Assembly (NCBI GenBank): GCA_023614405.1
Contig: CM042688.1
Location: forward strand, 69,488,253-69,552,252
Reading direction: 5' to 3'
Source: Avena insularis
Lineage: Eukaryota > Streptophyta > Magnoliopsida > Poales > Poaceae
Length of the DNA stretch: 64,000 nt
Positions within the stretch are counted from its first letter, which is position 1, and each line of letters opens with the position of its first letter. A program made the position numbers and the translations under genes. Below the pieces are notes generated by a model that saw only the letters and a program-made list of their open reading frames with translations, searched no databases and was not told where the DNA came from. Positions 43,901-54,117 of the stretch are shown piece by piece.

Positions 43901-45589
43901 ACCTAGAGCCGGGTTAAGTTCCACTTGGCCCGGATCTTGTACACTTCGAATATGCACACACCTAGAGCCGGGTTAAGTTCCACTTGGCCCGGATCTTGTA
44001 CACTTCGAATATGCACACACCTAGAGCCGGGTTAAGTTCCACTTGGCCCGGATTTTGTACACTTCGAATATGCACACACCTAGAGTCGGGTTAAGTTCCA
44101 CTTGGCCTGGATTTTGTACATGTCTAAGCTATCCTTTTGTACTCCTTTCAGGTGACCACCAATCGCCGGAGCGCTGAGTTTCAGCGTCTCTTGGATACTC
44201 ACAAGATGCTGCGCGCAAAGCATACCACTCTTCTTGCCGAATACGAGAAAGGGGTAAGTTTTATCCTTGGCATTTTTCCCATTTCTCTTCGTCTTTTTCC
44301 GCCAAACTAATATGATATTCGGATTGTGCAGCCGGAGTGGAAGATGAGAACATCCTTATGAGAAAAAATCTGGATCAGATAAAGGGTAAGTCATTTTGCT
44401 TAATCTCCCTCTGCGCCCTATCTTCTTTTCTTCTTGGCTCGGCAAATATTCATACCTCGGCTTTGCCGGGTCAACAAACTATTTCAGCATCTCTTGAAGA
44501 TAGTGTGCCCGTGCCTGATATGATGCTGCATTTTCTCGAACAAGCAGGGCAGCACCAGGCCAAACTCAAGAAGAAAGATGATGAGCTTGCCCTCCTTCGG
44601 GCCAAGGATGAAGAAATTGCCAAGCTTAAGGCAGACATGAAGAAGCTCAAGGCGCGACACAAGTATGAACTAGAGAAAGCGGGCCAAGACTTTACTGAAG
44701 AGCATGAGCGTCTCAACCTTCAAATTGCTAAGGACCAAGAATTGCTGAAGGAGGCCGACACCAAGCTTGAGTCGGCGAATGCTGAACCTGCGCAACTCCA
44801 GAAGAGGCGTGATAACTGTACCAAGGAGCTGACCTGGATCCATAGCCATATTTCTCGTAAGTTCTTTTCCTTCAGCCGACATGAATCTCTCCGGGTCAAT
44901 TTTCCTCACTTGCTCCACTTGTCTTGTTTTTAGACAAATTTCTAGAGGGTAATGCCATTGCAACTACTGCTGTTGCCAAGTTCCGCCAGAAGAGGGGTAC
45001 CCCAATTGCTCCTGGCGCTGAAGAAATTCCTTATGACATGGAGGACCTGCTGGTCAGCTTGTCTTCTCGTGTCAAAATTGTGAAGAACTATGGCAAGGAC
45101 ATCCTGGATGTGGTAGTCTGGATCTTGAATGCCTTTTGGCCTGAAGAAGATACTCCGGAGGGAGCCACTGCTCTTATTGCCAGGCTTATGGAGTGCGAGA
45201 CTCAGCTTGATCTTTGGAGGGAATCTGCTGGATGCGCCGGAGCAGAAACCATTCTCCACTACGTGCTTACGTGGTACGAGAAAATCAACCTCAATCTTCT
45301 TGAGCGGATGCGCACCGGATCAAAGTGGTCCAATGATCCGGATTGTATAGCTCGGCGCAAGGCTTGCGCCCATAACCTCATTCAGTATGCCCCCATCCAT
45401 CAATGGAATGAGGGGCCAAGCTTCCTTGGCGCCGCTGACGATGAAACTGCCGAAAATGCCGAAGATGATTCGGGTGATGATGAAGAGGACGAAGCCTCGG
45501 ATGTCGAGGAAGAAGATGATGATGTTGAAGCCGAGGCTGGAGCTGCACCTGCTAGCTCCGAATTACCTCCTCTGCTGCCCTTTGATTGA
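40967..45589 (+). pseudogene. Antisense ORF of element B (gypsy-type 'transposase' domain), spliced
   Basis: Starts at ATG 40967. Domain: GEFVVFLSHFQRGFGLPVSDFFHDWL, GYTGLWPTKELWIPFFGL, GWARTFFYVRNG, RTHKLCHMSWGRD and WVWGIEHFCRDRLPP, up to a donor near 41908. Acceptor TCTCTTAG at 41995 opens an acidic exon, followed by a basic stretch (KPTKRRKKSADKAATKST, ~42355), Pro/Ala/Ser-rich exons, coiled-coil exons (FQRLLDTHKMLRAKHTTLL; LKKKDDELALLRAKDEEIAKL) and an acidic C-terminus ending at 45589. Stops at 41453 (TAG), 41723 (TAG), ~42881 (TGA) and 43229 (TAG) break it; at 41723 element C keeps CAG. Protein function is unknown; nuclear localisation and self-association are guesses from composition. 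Confidence 0.8.
43484..44122. repeat. 59-bp tandem repeat, about 11 copies, in an antisense-ORF intron of B
   Basis: Units begin AATATGCACACACCTAGAG and end CGGATCTTGTACACTTCG, starting near 43484, 43543, 43602, 43661, 43719, 43777, 43833, 43891, 43949, 44008 and 44067. Some units lost 1-3 bases. The array lies between the donor after GGATGATGGAG (43348) and the acceptor CCTTTCAG (44151), so it is intronic. Confidence 0.93.
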
Positions 45590-46225
45590 AAATACTTTGA
45601 AGTTTATTAGATCCCCGGTATGCCGGGTGCAATTGTATTAAGCACACAAGTTATATTTTGCTACTAAGTTTTTATGCCAGATTAACTTGGGCGTAGTCCT
45701 CGAGTTTCATTTTCTTGTTTCGCCAATTTCTTGGCTTGGCTCGTGTCTACCTTGGTTCAGTTTTATGACTTATGAGTCCGAGTTTCAAAACTTGACTTAA
45801 CAATACTTGGAAACTTTAGGATTAGCTCAAAATAATTCAACATAATAAAAAACAGGGTAATCATAAAGTTAGTCGGAATAACAAATGTCGACTCAATTAA
45901 GTTCTTTTCCTTAGTCATTTTTCGTGTGCTACGCAATTCCAAACTTGCTCTCTTGCTTGCCATGAAGCCAAATCTTGTTGGAAAGCAGCAAATCGAAGAG
46001 TTGAGTTTTTGGTGCTCACACACTACTGACCCGGCTTAGGTAGAAACAACTTACGCCAGCCGACATAAAAATAAATAACGAAAACAGGAAACAACAAATA
46101 CTACTAAGGCAGTCCCCGAGTTACTGCTCGAGGTGCCAAGATTTCATTGATAAGCTCATTGCCGGCATACATACCGACATATGAGAGAGTCATATACACA
46201 CACTTCTTTGCTAAGTGTAGAATGG
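45590..46225. other. Non-coding spacer between antisense ORF and integrase of element B
   Basis: AT-rich, convergent 3' ends of the two transcription units. No ORF with homology. Nothing else seen. Confidence 0.5.
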
Positions 46226-47324
46226 TCAAAGTAGAGCTACATTCCAAGGACGCTTAGATTCTTCGCCGGACCTATCCGCCTTGTTCTTCTCCTGTGGTTT
46301 TGCATCGATGAGATAATATGAGTCATTGTGCAATGCTTTGCTCACAATGAATGGCCCTTCCCATGGGGGATAGCTTATGCATGCCAGCAGTACGTTGTAC
46401 CAACCGGAGTACCAGATCACCTTCCCGGAAGACTCGGGGGTTTACTTTCTGGCTATGATAGCGTCGGAGATTTTGCTGATATATGGCGGATCTGGACAAT
46501 GCCAATTCTCTCGCTTCTTCCAGCAGATCAACATCATTTTGCCGGGCTTCTCGCACTTCGGCTTCTGTGTATTGGGTGACTCTGGGCGAATCATGCTCTA
46601 TGTCGGCTGGTAATACAGCTTCTTCCCCATATACCAGAAAAAACAGCATATAGCCTGTTGATCAATTCGGAGTTGTTCTTAAACTCCACAGTACCGCTGG
46701 TAGTTCTTCTATCCAGCACCCCGCTGATCTTTGCAGCGGCTCAATGAGCCGGGGTTTTATCCCGGATAATACTAATCCGTTCGATCTCCCCACTTGTTCG
46801 TTCGATGTGGGATGGGCTATCGAGGCAACGTCCAGCCGAATCTTTTTATCTCGGCAGAATCGTGCAAATGCTCCTTCAGCAAAATTTGTGCCATTATTTG
46901 TTATGATACTGTGAGGATAGCCGTATCTCAAGATGATGTCTTTGAGGAATGTTACGACCGTAGCTCCATCACATTTTCTTATTGGCTTCACTTCGATCCA
47001 CTTTGTAAACTTGTCCACCATAACCAAGATATGGGTCATATTTCCCCTTGCCGGTTTGAATGGGCCAACCATATCCAAACACCATACGGCAAATGGCCAG
47101 GTGATTGGTATGGTCTTGAGCTCTAACATTGGCATATGTGTCTTGGTTGCATACCTCTGACAGCCATTACATTTTCTCACCAAATCTTCCGCTTGTTCTA
47201 AGGCACTTGGCCAGTAGAATCCATGCCGGAAAGCTTTTGCCACCAACGCTCTGGATGAAGCATGATGCCCGCATTCCCCTTGATGTATATCCCGGAGGAT
47301 ATCCAGCCCTTCTTCCGGGTCAAC
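46226..47324 (-). pseudogene. Integrase of element B, catalytic residues lost
   Basis: Zinc-binding region: GFYWPSALEQAEDLVRKC and CNGCQRYATKTHM. The core has the first Asp (CLDMVGPF), but the second reads IITNNGTNF (Asp to Asn) and the Glu motif reads NEQVGRSN (Glu to Gly), whereas element A keeps both. A TGA at 46659-46661 interrupts at a codon that is Arg in A. The C-terminal part (VYGEEAVLPADIEHDSPRV, REGDLVLR) is followed by a frameshift before the closing SYPPWEGPFIV and RPWNVALL. It would insert element DNA into chromosomes; this copy cannot be active. Confidence 0.88.
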
Positions 47325-48110
47325 ACATCACTGGAGGACATTAGTGACACTTCTCTTGTATAGTTCGGCGTTGATGATTGTGTATGGCTTTGCGCGCCTC
47401 TGAATTTGCCTAGACAACACCTCTTCACTGGGCAAAGTTCCATCCTTCAGGAATTGAAATATTGGCAGCGCCCAAGCTGGTATTGCTCGCACTGGAAACA
47501 ACTCCTCATCTACTTCCATTTGCTCCACCGGCATAACCTCGGCCGGATCACGCTGCGCAGTCCCCGGGTTCTGCGAAGCAGTCCCCGGGTTTCCTGAACC
47601 ACTTCCCACGTCAATGTCCATGGGTACAGCTCCGAACTTCGGGTCTGCCGGGATATAGATTGAGTCGGTTTCTGGGGATGACCTGATAGATGGTTTTCTG
47701 AGGTGCTCTAGTGCTACACCCGGTGGAATTGTTTGTCGGGTTGATCCGAGCTTCGACAATACGTCGGCGGCCTCGTTTTCCAGCCGGGGTACATGGTGAA
47801 ACTCGCATCCCTCAAAGTACCCAGATATCTTTTGCACATAGAATCTGTATAAGGCCATGTTTGGATCAAGAGCGTCCCACTGCCCCAAGACTTGCTGAAC
47901 TACCAAATCCGAGTTGCCAAAGCATTGGATCCGACGTATTCCAATTTCTTTTGCCACTTTGAGACCATGCACCAGTGCTTCATATTCAGGGACATTATTT
48001 GACGCGGCGAAATGGATTTGCAGCACATACTTCAGCTGGTCGTTCTTTGGCGAGGTAAGTACCACTTCGGCGCCTAACCCGATTTTAGTCTTTGATCCGT
48101 CAAAGTGCAT
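47325..48110 (-). pseudogene. Archaeal-type second RNase H domain (aRNH) of element B
   Basis: Downstream of the usual RT-RNase H, a second RNase H typical of the Tat lineage: MHFDGSKTKIGLGAEVV (first Asp), NVPEYEALVHGLKVAKEIG (Glu), FGNSDLVVQQV (Asp) and LENEAADVLSKL (last Asp), so the D-E-D-D set is present. It degrades the RNA strand during reverse transcription. It is followed by a linker rich in Pro, Glu and Gly. A TAG (48111-48113) separates it from RT, where element A has a Trp codon, and a TGA (47325-47327) separates it from integrase. Confidence 0.82.
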
Positions 48111-49568
48111 TCTCTAGTAGTTCGGATCTAGTAACGGTGGTTCGTATTGTATCTCGGCCAAATCTACAAAAAAGTCAGCCACAACCTGAGACTTGATCGC
48201 ATCTCTCCTATCGTATTGTGGAGCATAAGGGGCTAGCTCAATTGCCCATTTTGCGATTCGGCCGCTTGCATCCTTGTTACTCATTATCTCGGATAATGGG
48301 GCTTCACATATCACTTTAATGGGGTGTTCTTCAAAGTAGTGCTTTAGCTTCTTTGCTGACATGTATACACCATATGCCATTTTCTGATAGTGAGGATAGT
48401 TTTGTTTTGATGCGGATAACACCTCGCTCAGGTAATAGACTAGCCTTTGCACCGACTTACCCTCTTCGTCGCGCTCTACCACTACCACTACCATTGCACT
48501 TACAACTCGGTTGGTTGCGGCTATATAGAGCAACATCGGCTCTTTTGATAGTGGAGAGGCTAACACTGGTGCAGTGGCTAACATTTTCTTTAATTGGATA
48601 AAGGCTTCGTTGGCCTGCGGCGTCCATATGAACTTATCCGCTTTTTTCATGAGTTGATAGAGAGGCAATGATTTTTCTCCCATTCGACACACAAACCGAC
48701 TTAAGGATGCCAGGCAACCAGTGAACTTCTGGACATCATTAAGACACTTCAGCAACTCCATTCGCTCTATGGCTCGGATTTTAGTTGGGTTAACTTTGAT
48801 ACCTCGGCTAGATACAAGAAATCCGAGTAATTTTCCAGACGGGACACCGAAGGTACATTTTTCCATGTTAAGATTCATCCGGAATCGTCTCAGGTTCGCG
48901 AACGTTTGCCTGATATCATCAAGGAGCGTTTTTCTTTCCTTGGTCTTTATAACCACATCATCCACATATACTTGCACATTTCCAACAATTTGACCGTGCA
49001 AACATTTTTGCATACATCTTTGGTACGTTGCCCCTGCATTACGTAAACCAAAAGGCATGGTGCGATAGCAATAAGCCCCATACAGGGTGATAAACGCAGT
49101 CTTTATTTGATCATTCGGATTCAGGGGTATCTGGTGGAAACCAGAATATGCATCTATGAATGACGATAGTTCACACCCAGCAGTTGAATCTATGACCTGA
49201 TCTATCCTTGGTAGTGGAAATGGATCTTTTGGACACGCCTTATTCAGGTTCGTGTAATCGATACACATACGCCAAACCACTGCCACATTCGGATCATCTT
49301 TCTTCTTTTCCACAAGCACCAGATTAGATAGCCAATCTGGGTAAAGCACTTCCATGATAAACTCAGCTGCGAGGAGCCGAGCTATCTCATCCCCAATGAC
49401 TTTTCTCCTATCTTTGGTGAAGCGGCGGAGAGGTTGCTTCACCGGACTTGCTCCGGGTCTCACATTCAAAGCGTGCTCGGCTAACTCCCTCGGAACACCT
49501 TGCAAGTCCTGTGTGGACCAAGCAAAGATATCCTGATTCTCACGGAGGAAGTTGATGAGCTCGCTTTC
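48111..49568 (-). pseudogene. Reverse transcriptase and degenerate Ty3 RNase H of element B
   Basis: An uninterrupted 463-codon stretch (49505 to 48114). RT blocks: WLSNLVLVEKKKDDPN, WRMCIDYTNLNKACPKDPFPLPRID, DAYSGFHQIPL, YGAYCYRTMPFGLRNAGATYQR and the catalytic VQVYVDDVVIKT, then the FTGCLASLSRFV connection. The following RNase H-like region (LLYIAATNRVVSAM, YYLSEVL, HPIKVICEAPL) lacks the acidic residue expected at its first motif, as is usual in Tat elements that have aRNH. This is the best-preserved domain in the element. The upstream TAG is at 49569-49571. Confidence 0.88.
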
Positions 49569-50624
49569 CTATTTGTCATTTAACCCGGCACCAATTGTTA
49601 CGGTGCGCTCTGGGAACAGATCATCAACAGGCACTTTCTTCGTATCCTTTGTTGCTTGAAACAAAACACTTCCATGCGGGTTACTCAGCGCCGACATATA
49701 CTGCTGTGCGGACTGACCCAATGCCGCCACTTCCTGTATCTTTCTTTTCTCTTGCGCAATCACGAGTGACTCGGCTAGGTTAGACCCGGCTGATGCACAC
49801 TCAATGGAACGTCGGAAATCTCCAGCTATGGTAATTACTCGATTTGGCCCGGGCAACTTCATCTTCAAGTAACTAATGTGACAACTTGCCATGAACTTGT
49901 TCAGTGCTGGCCTGCCGAGTAATGCGTGATACGCACTTTCTAAGTTCACCACTTCAAACTCCAAATTCTCAGTTCGGCAGTTATCTCGCGTGCCGAATAA
50001 TACATCAACTCAGACTTTACCAATGGGCTCACAGGATATGCCTGGCACAATACCATGAAACGTTGTTCTGGTAGCCTGGAGCATGTTCTCCGAGATACCC
50101 AACTTGCGCATCGTATCCGCATACATGATATTGATGCTGCTGCCATTGTCTATCAGCACCTTAGAAAATCTCACATTGATATTTGGCCCTATGAATGTTG
50201 GGTTCAGCACTAACGCATACGAACCGGGGCTAGGCATAAGCTTGGGGTGATCCTTGATACTCCATGTGATTTGCTGATCCGACCAAGGCATATACCTTGT
50301 CACTGCAGGCATAACTACGTTGACCTCCATATGTCGGTGCTGCAAACTCTTTCTATCTGTTTCCTCTGTGGTAAACAAACAGTAACTCTGGTGATGCTCT
50401 CTATATTCATTTCTCCCCTCATTTCCGGGATACCTCTGGTCTGGCTGAGGTTGGTTTTCTACCTGATGCACTGCATCCCTTCTCTCATGATTTTCATACC
50501 TCGGCGGAGGGGGAGGCAACATTAACTGTTGCGTGTTCGCTCCGGAGAGCAATTGTTGCCGGGGTAACTCCTGCCGAGGTTGATCATTCCTAGGTGCCTG
50601 AGCATTCCCCGAACCACTTTGTTC
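49569..50624 (-). pseudogene. Protease region of element B
   Basis: Aspartic protease motif VLIDNGSSINIMYADTMRKL near 50165-50110, followed by TTFHGIVPGISCEPIGKV. A TGA (50010-50012) cuts the frame within the domain. Beyond it the C-terminal part ENLEFEVVNLESAYHALLGRPALNKFMA matches element A. It would process the polyprotein. A TAG follows at 49569-49571, at the same codon as in element A (30435). Confidence 0.82.
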
Positions 50625-52672
50625 TATCTTCCTCATCCACTCACATTGCTGAGTCGTGTGACCCGCCGGGTTACTCGGATTTGGCGTGTGAAATTTACAC
50701 GGCTGATCCAGCATTGCCTCATAGGTATACCTCGGATGGTCCTTCTATTCTTGCCATTGTTTCTTCTGCTCTGGCATCCAAGTTTTCTTGCCATCGTTTC
50801 TTGGAGTCCATTGTTGCCCTCTAGTTTTCTGACGCTGATTACTCCTTGCTTTGGGCTGATCCTGATTAACAGCAGCAACTTGTTGTGAACTGTATCTGTA
50901 ATCCGGTCTATCATCTCTTCTCTTACCCCGGTAATCATTTCGCCGGGATGATCCGGCTCCATCTCTCTGGTAGTACTCCTCATTTGACTCGTTTGACACA
51001 AGCCTAGGTTGAGTCGGATCACCCAAAGCATATGAATCAGCAATCCGGATTGTCTCCGCCAGTGTAGTTGGCATATCCCTTTGTAGCCTTTGCCACAACA
51101 TGCTCGCATATCTACACCCTTGTGCGAACCAAGCTATCGCTTGTGACTCGATCACACCCTCACATGAGTTTCACACTGTGCACCACCGGGTTAAGAACTC
51201 CCAGTCCGTCTCATTCGGTCTCTGCTTGCACATTGCTAGGGTCTGTGGCCTATTCGGCCTCTGATACGTGCTCGAGAAGTTGCTTACAAACATTTCCTCA
51301 AAGTCAATCCAACAGTTGATACTTTCGAGTGGCAAATTGTTCAGCCATACCCTTGCTGGCCCCTCCAGCATTTGAGGTACGTATCTCACAACCCATCTCA
51401 AGTTGCCTGTTGCAATTTTCACCGCCATAGCGTAGTTGATCAACCAATCCTCTGGCTTTGTGCTACCGTCGTATGTTTTCGTGCCTCTGGGTAATTGAAA
51501 GTTTGGTACTGGAGGCTCCTTCATGATCCGGGGCCCAAAACACGCCGGACCCGGAGGACCTTGACACTCAATTTGCTCCGACCTATAAAGCCGATCCAGC
51601 TTCAACCTGGCATCGTCAGGCATCAAGTCCCTGCTCCCCAATCTTGACCCTATCACATGATAGTCTGGCCTTGGGTATCCTGCGTTCACCATTTCCGAAT
51701 CGCCATCATTATATCTGTCTTGCTCTCGTGGAGCACCTCTCTGTTGCATACCTCGGCCGACACTTTGCTCTTGCCTTGGTATATTCCGCTGCTGCGGTTG
51801 CCCTGCTCCCGCCGAGTTGCGCTGTCCGGCATTGCCGTTTACAGCATTTCCTTGACCGGCATTGCCTTGGTCGCGGTTACCTTGGCCAGCCTCACCTTGG
51901 CTGACACTTCGTCGATCATCATTTGCCTACACTGCTTTTCCTTTCCCTGCCCTTGCCGAGTCATATGGGACTATCTGTTTGTTTTTCCTTGCCGAGGTTA
52001 CCACCTCCTCTCTTCTTGGGTCTCCATGAGGGGATGATGCTGCTCCTGCTGATTTCTCCGGGTTACCTACAGCTGAATGAACAATTTTAGATGCACCAGC
52101 CCTTGCCGGGTTTGCCCTGAGCAACTCTTCATTTTGTCTGTTTGCGATCCGAACCAACTCATTGACTCTCTCCTACTGTCTTTGCCGGGCTTCACCCGTC
52201 AAACCCTCTAACTCGGATGCAGCTGCATCTGCTACTCTGAGGTTCTTTCGGGAGTCTTGTTGGCAGCCCATGACGAATGTAGGTTCTCTGATTCCTCAAC
52301 TCTGGTATCACCCTCTTTGTTCATTTCACTGATTAGGTTTTTTCCCTTTACTTTTACAGCATCTACCTTATTTGCTCTTGCGTACTCACGCAGTGTCATA
52401 TTCAACGACTGCTGAGCCGCGACTACCTTTTTCGCACCCTCTAGTATTTTCTGCCTAGTTTCCTCTAACTCGGCCTGTGCCTGAGCCGGATCTACTGCAG
52501 GTGCTATGGGCCTCTCTAGGCTATCTATCGCCTGCTGCAGCACATTCTCTGGCCTCTCTAGTGGAGGACCTCTACTTTTCCTTGGTGCCTTTGGCGTTAC
52601 CTCCGGATCTGGTGCCGGATCCTTGCTCGCGCCAGCACCAGGCGCTGTCATCATCACCTCGGCGCTGTCAGG
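50625..52672 (-). pseudogene. gag of element B
   Basis: Starts near 52672 (MMTAPGAGASKDPAPDPEV) with a Pro/Ala-rich and helical N-terminus, in a different frame from the rest; a frameshift lies near 52240. The capsid region is 51749-51171 (VPNFQLPRGTKTYDGSTKPEDWL, ARVWLNNLPLESINCW, FVSNFSSTYQRPNRPQTL), then IAWFAQGCRYASMLWQRL, a Gln/Arg-rich stretch and a Cys-His cluster (CKFH...GHTTQQC, ~50700-50640). Stops: 52173-52175 (TAG), 51927-51929 (TAG), 51171-51173 (TGA), 50745-50747 (TAG). From 52175 down to integrase one frame is kept. Confidence 0.82.
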
Positions 52673-52953
52673 GGAGCGAGTGATACGCTCCCCGTGAACC
52701 ACACTAAGGGGTGGCTCGCCTCCCTCGACGACGTGCCGCAGGTGAACGCACGACACATCGACAGCGACGTAGACCTTGTGCGCGCCAAGCTTGACGAAGA
52801 GGTCGTTGCGCGGGAGAGGTCGCTTGCCGAAGCAGCCAGCATTGTCACTGACAAAGTCCAGCGCTCCAAAGCGCTGAACAAGCCCGGAAACGATGCGTTC
52901 GCCGGTGCCGATGAGGTTTCCCGTCCGGATCTTCACTCCTGCTAGCGCCACTA

Positions 52954-52971
52954 GCCCCACGGTGGGCGCCA
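52954..52971 (-). other. Primer binding site of element B
   Basis: Minus strand TGGCGCCCACCGTGGGGC, two bases from the 5' LTR edge. Same 18-mer as in element A. Confidence 0.85.
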
Positions 52972-52973
52972 AC

Positions 52974-53776
52974 TGTCGTTGTGGTGTCACGGCAGATGCC
53001 ATGGATAGGCTAAAGGTGGGGACTAAATACACTAGAGGAATCCAGGGAGGTATAGTGTGGTGATTCCACACATAGATGTTTGTGTTTGATTCACTTCCAT
53101 AGTTTACAAGTGCTCCTTGAGTTGTATTGGGGAGAGGAGGAAGAATGGACTCTCTTACTCTCACCACTAGCTAGCTCTCAGGAAACTAGAACTGAACCAG
53201 TAAAGACCACCCACTTGAGCTCAACCCTTTCTACAGAGGCCTTAGCCCTCCTTATATAGGGGTGGCTAGGTCTCCAATTAGGGCATACGTGGAGGCATAT
53301 TCCAGGGAATATGCCTCTTCCCAAAATAGCAAGCCGACCGGGTCACTTTGCCCAGCGTCATCCCTGTAGAGGCTACGTGAGCCTCTGCGGCGCCCGCGTC
53401 AACCGACACAGGCATCGTCACCTTTGTCGGCCACGCCTCGGTGGTCCTGGCCTCTGTCCGCTTTGCTCATGCTCTGTGTACAGTGGTCACCCTTTGACCA
53501 GTGAGATACCTTCCTTCTCTTACAAGCTTGATATAACCCGGATCGCACCTAGTTGATCCGGCCACACCTGTACCTGCATACGAGTTAGATACATCTTACT
53601 GACATACTACATAAGTCGGCTGAGGCCCAGTTAGGTGGACATTCCCTGGTTCGGGTTACCCCGTGATTCGGCCTGCCTTGAGGTGACTCGGCCAGCACCT
53701 GCTTTGACATTGTCGTACCTCGGCTAACTTGGCCTTTATACCCCGGCGTGACCCTACCCGAGGGTATACCCCAACA
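52974..53776 (-). repeat. 5' LTR of element B
   Basis: TGTCGTTGTGGTGTC to GGTATACCCCAACA on the plus strand, followed by the TSD GTCAC (53777-53781). In element orientation it holds a TATATAAG box at 53252-53259, the probable start region for the gag-pol transcript. Confidence 0.93.
53252..53259 (-). promoter_or_regulatory. TATA box in the 5' LTR of element B
   Basis: Minus strand CTATATAAGG; conserved in the partner LTR (39736-39744 region). Core promoter role is inferred from position in U3. Confidence 0.6.
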
Positions 53777-53781
53777 GTCAC

Positions 53782-54117
53782 CCTCTCCCTAGACTACAAG
53801 TTAAATCCGAAATAGCAGGAGGGCTTAAATGCAAATGTGCGACGAGCGATGACTGTGTTGACCTTACACGGATCTCCAAAAAATGGACGTCACAGAAGAT
53901 GCCGGGGGCTCAACTTACGCTAGGAAATCCACGTTGTTGTAGGGCGTGTTTTGGTAGGCTGCACGATGACGACGAGGAAACTAGACTGATTGGATGTCTT
54001 CCCGTACTACAAGACTGATTGGGTGTCTTCCCGTACTCCGTGTTGTGATCCGCACCATGATTAAAAGACAGTGGTCCAGGCCGCTAGGAAATGTCGTTTC
54101 CGCGAGGCCACCCTCGA
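53782..54117. other. Right flank of element B with a short tandem duplication
   Basis: Low-copy-looking DNA without an ORF. A 29-bp tandem duplication (unit AGACTGATTGG followed by TGTCTTCCCGTACT) lies at 53983-54011 and 54012-54040 with a few mismatches. Confidence 0.55.

Larger units (their letters stand above)
39458..53776 (-). mobile_element. Complete Tat-lineage Ty3/gypsy element B, inactive
   Basis: 14,319 bp with two LTRs of 804 and 803 bp and the perfect 5-bp duplication GTCAC on both flanks (39453-39457 and 53777-53781). Orientation is minus: 5' LTR at 52974-53776, PBS at 52954-52971, gag from about 52670 down, pol to 46226, antisense ORF (plus strand) at 40967-45589, polypurine tract at 40262-40275, 3' LTR at 39458-40261. 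In the first ~210 bp the two LTRs differ at six places by eye, so the insertion is not recent. Point nonsense mutations, not large deletions, inactivate it. Confidence 0.95.

Noticed and set aside
43484..44122. Regular 59-bp repeats as a possible CRISPR-like array
   Set aside because: Whole units repeat with no variable spacers, and the array is intronic in a plant retrotransposon. It is a simple tandem repeat.
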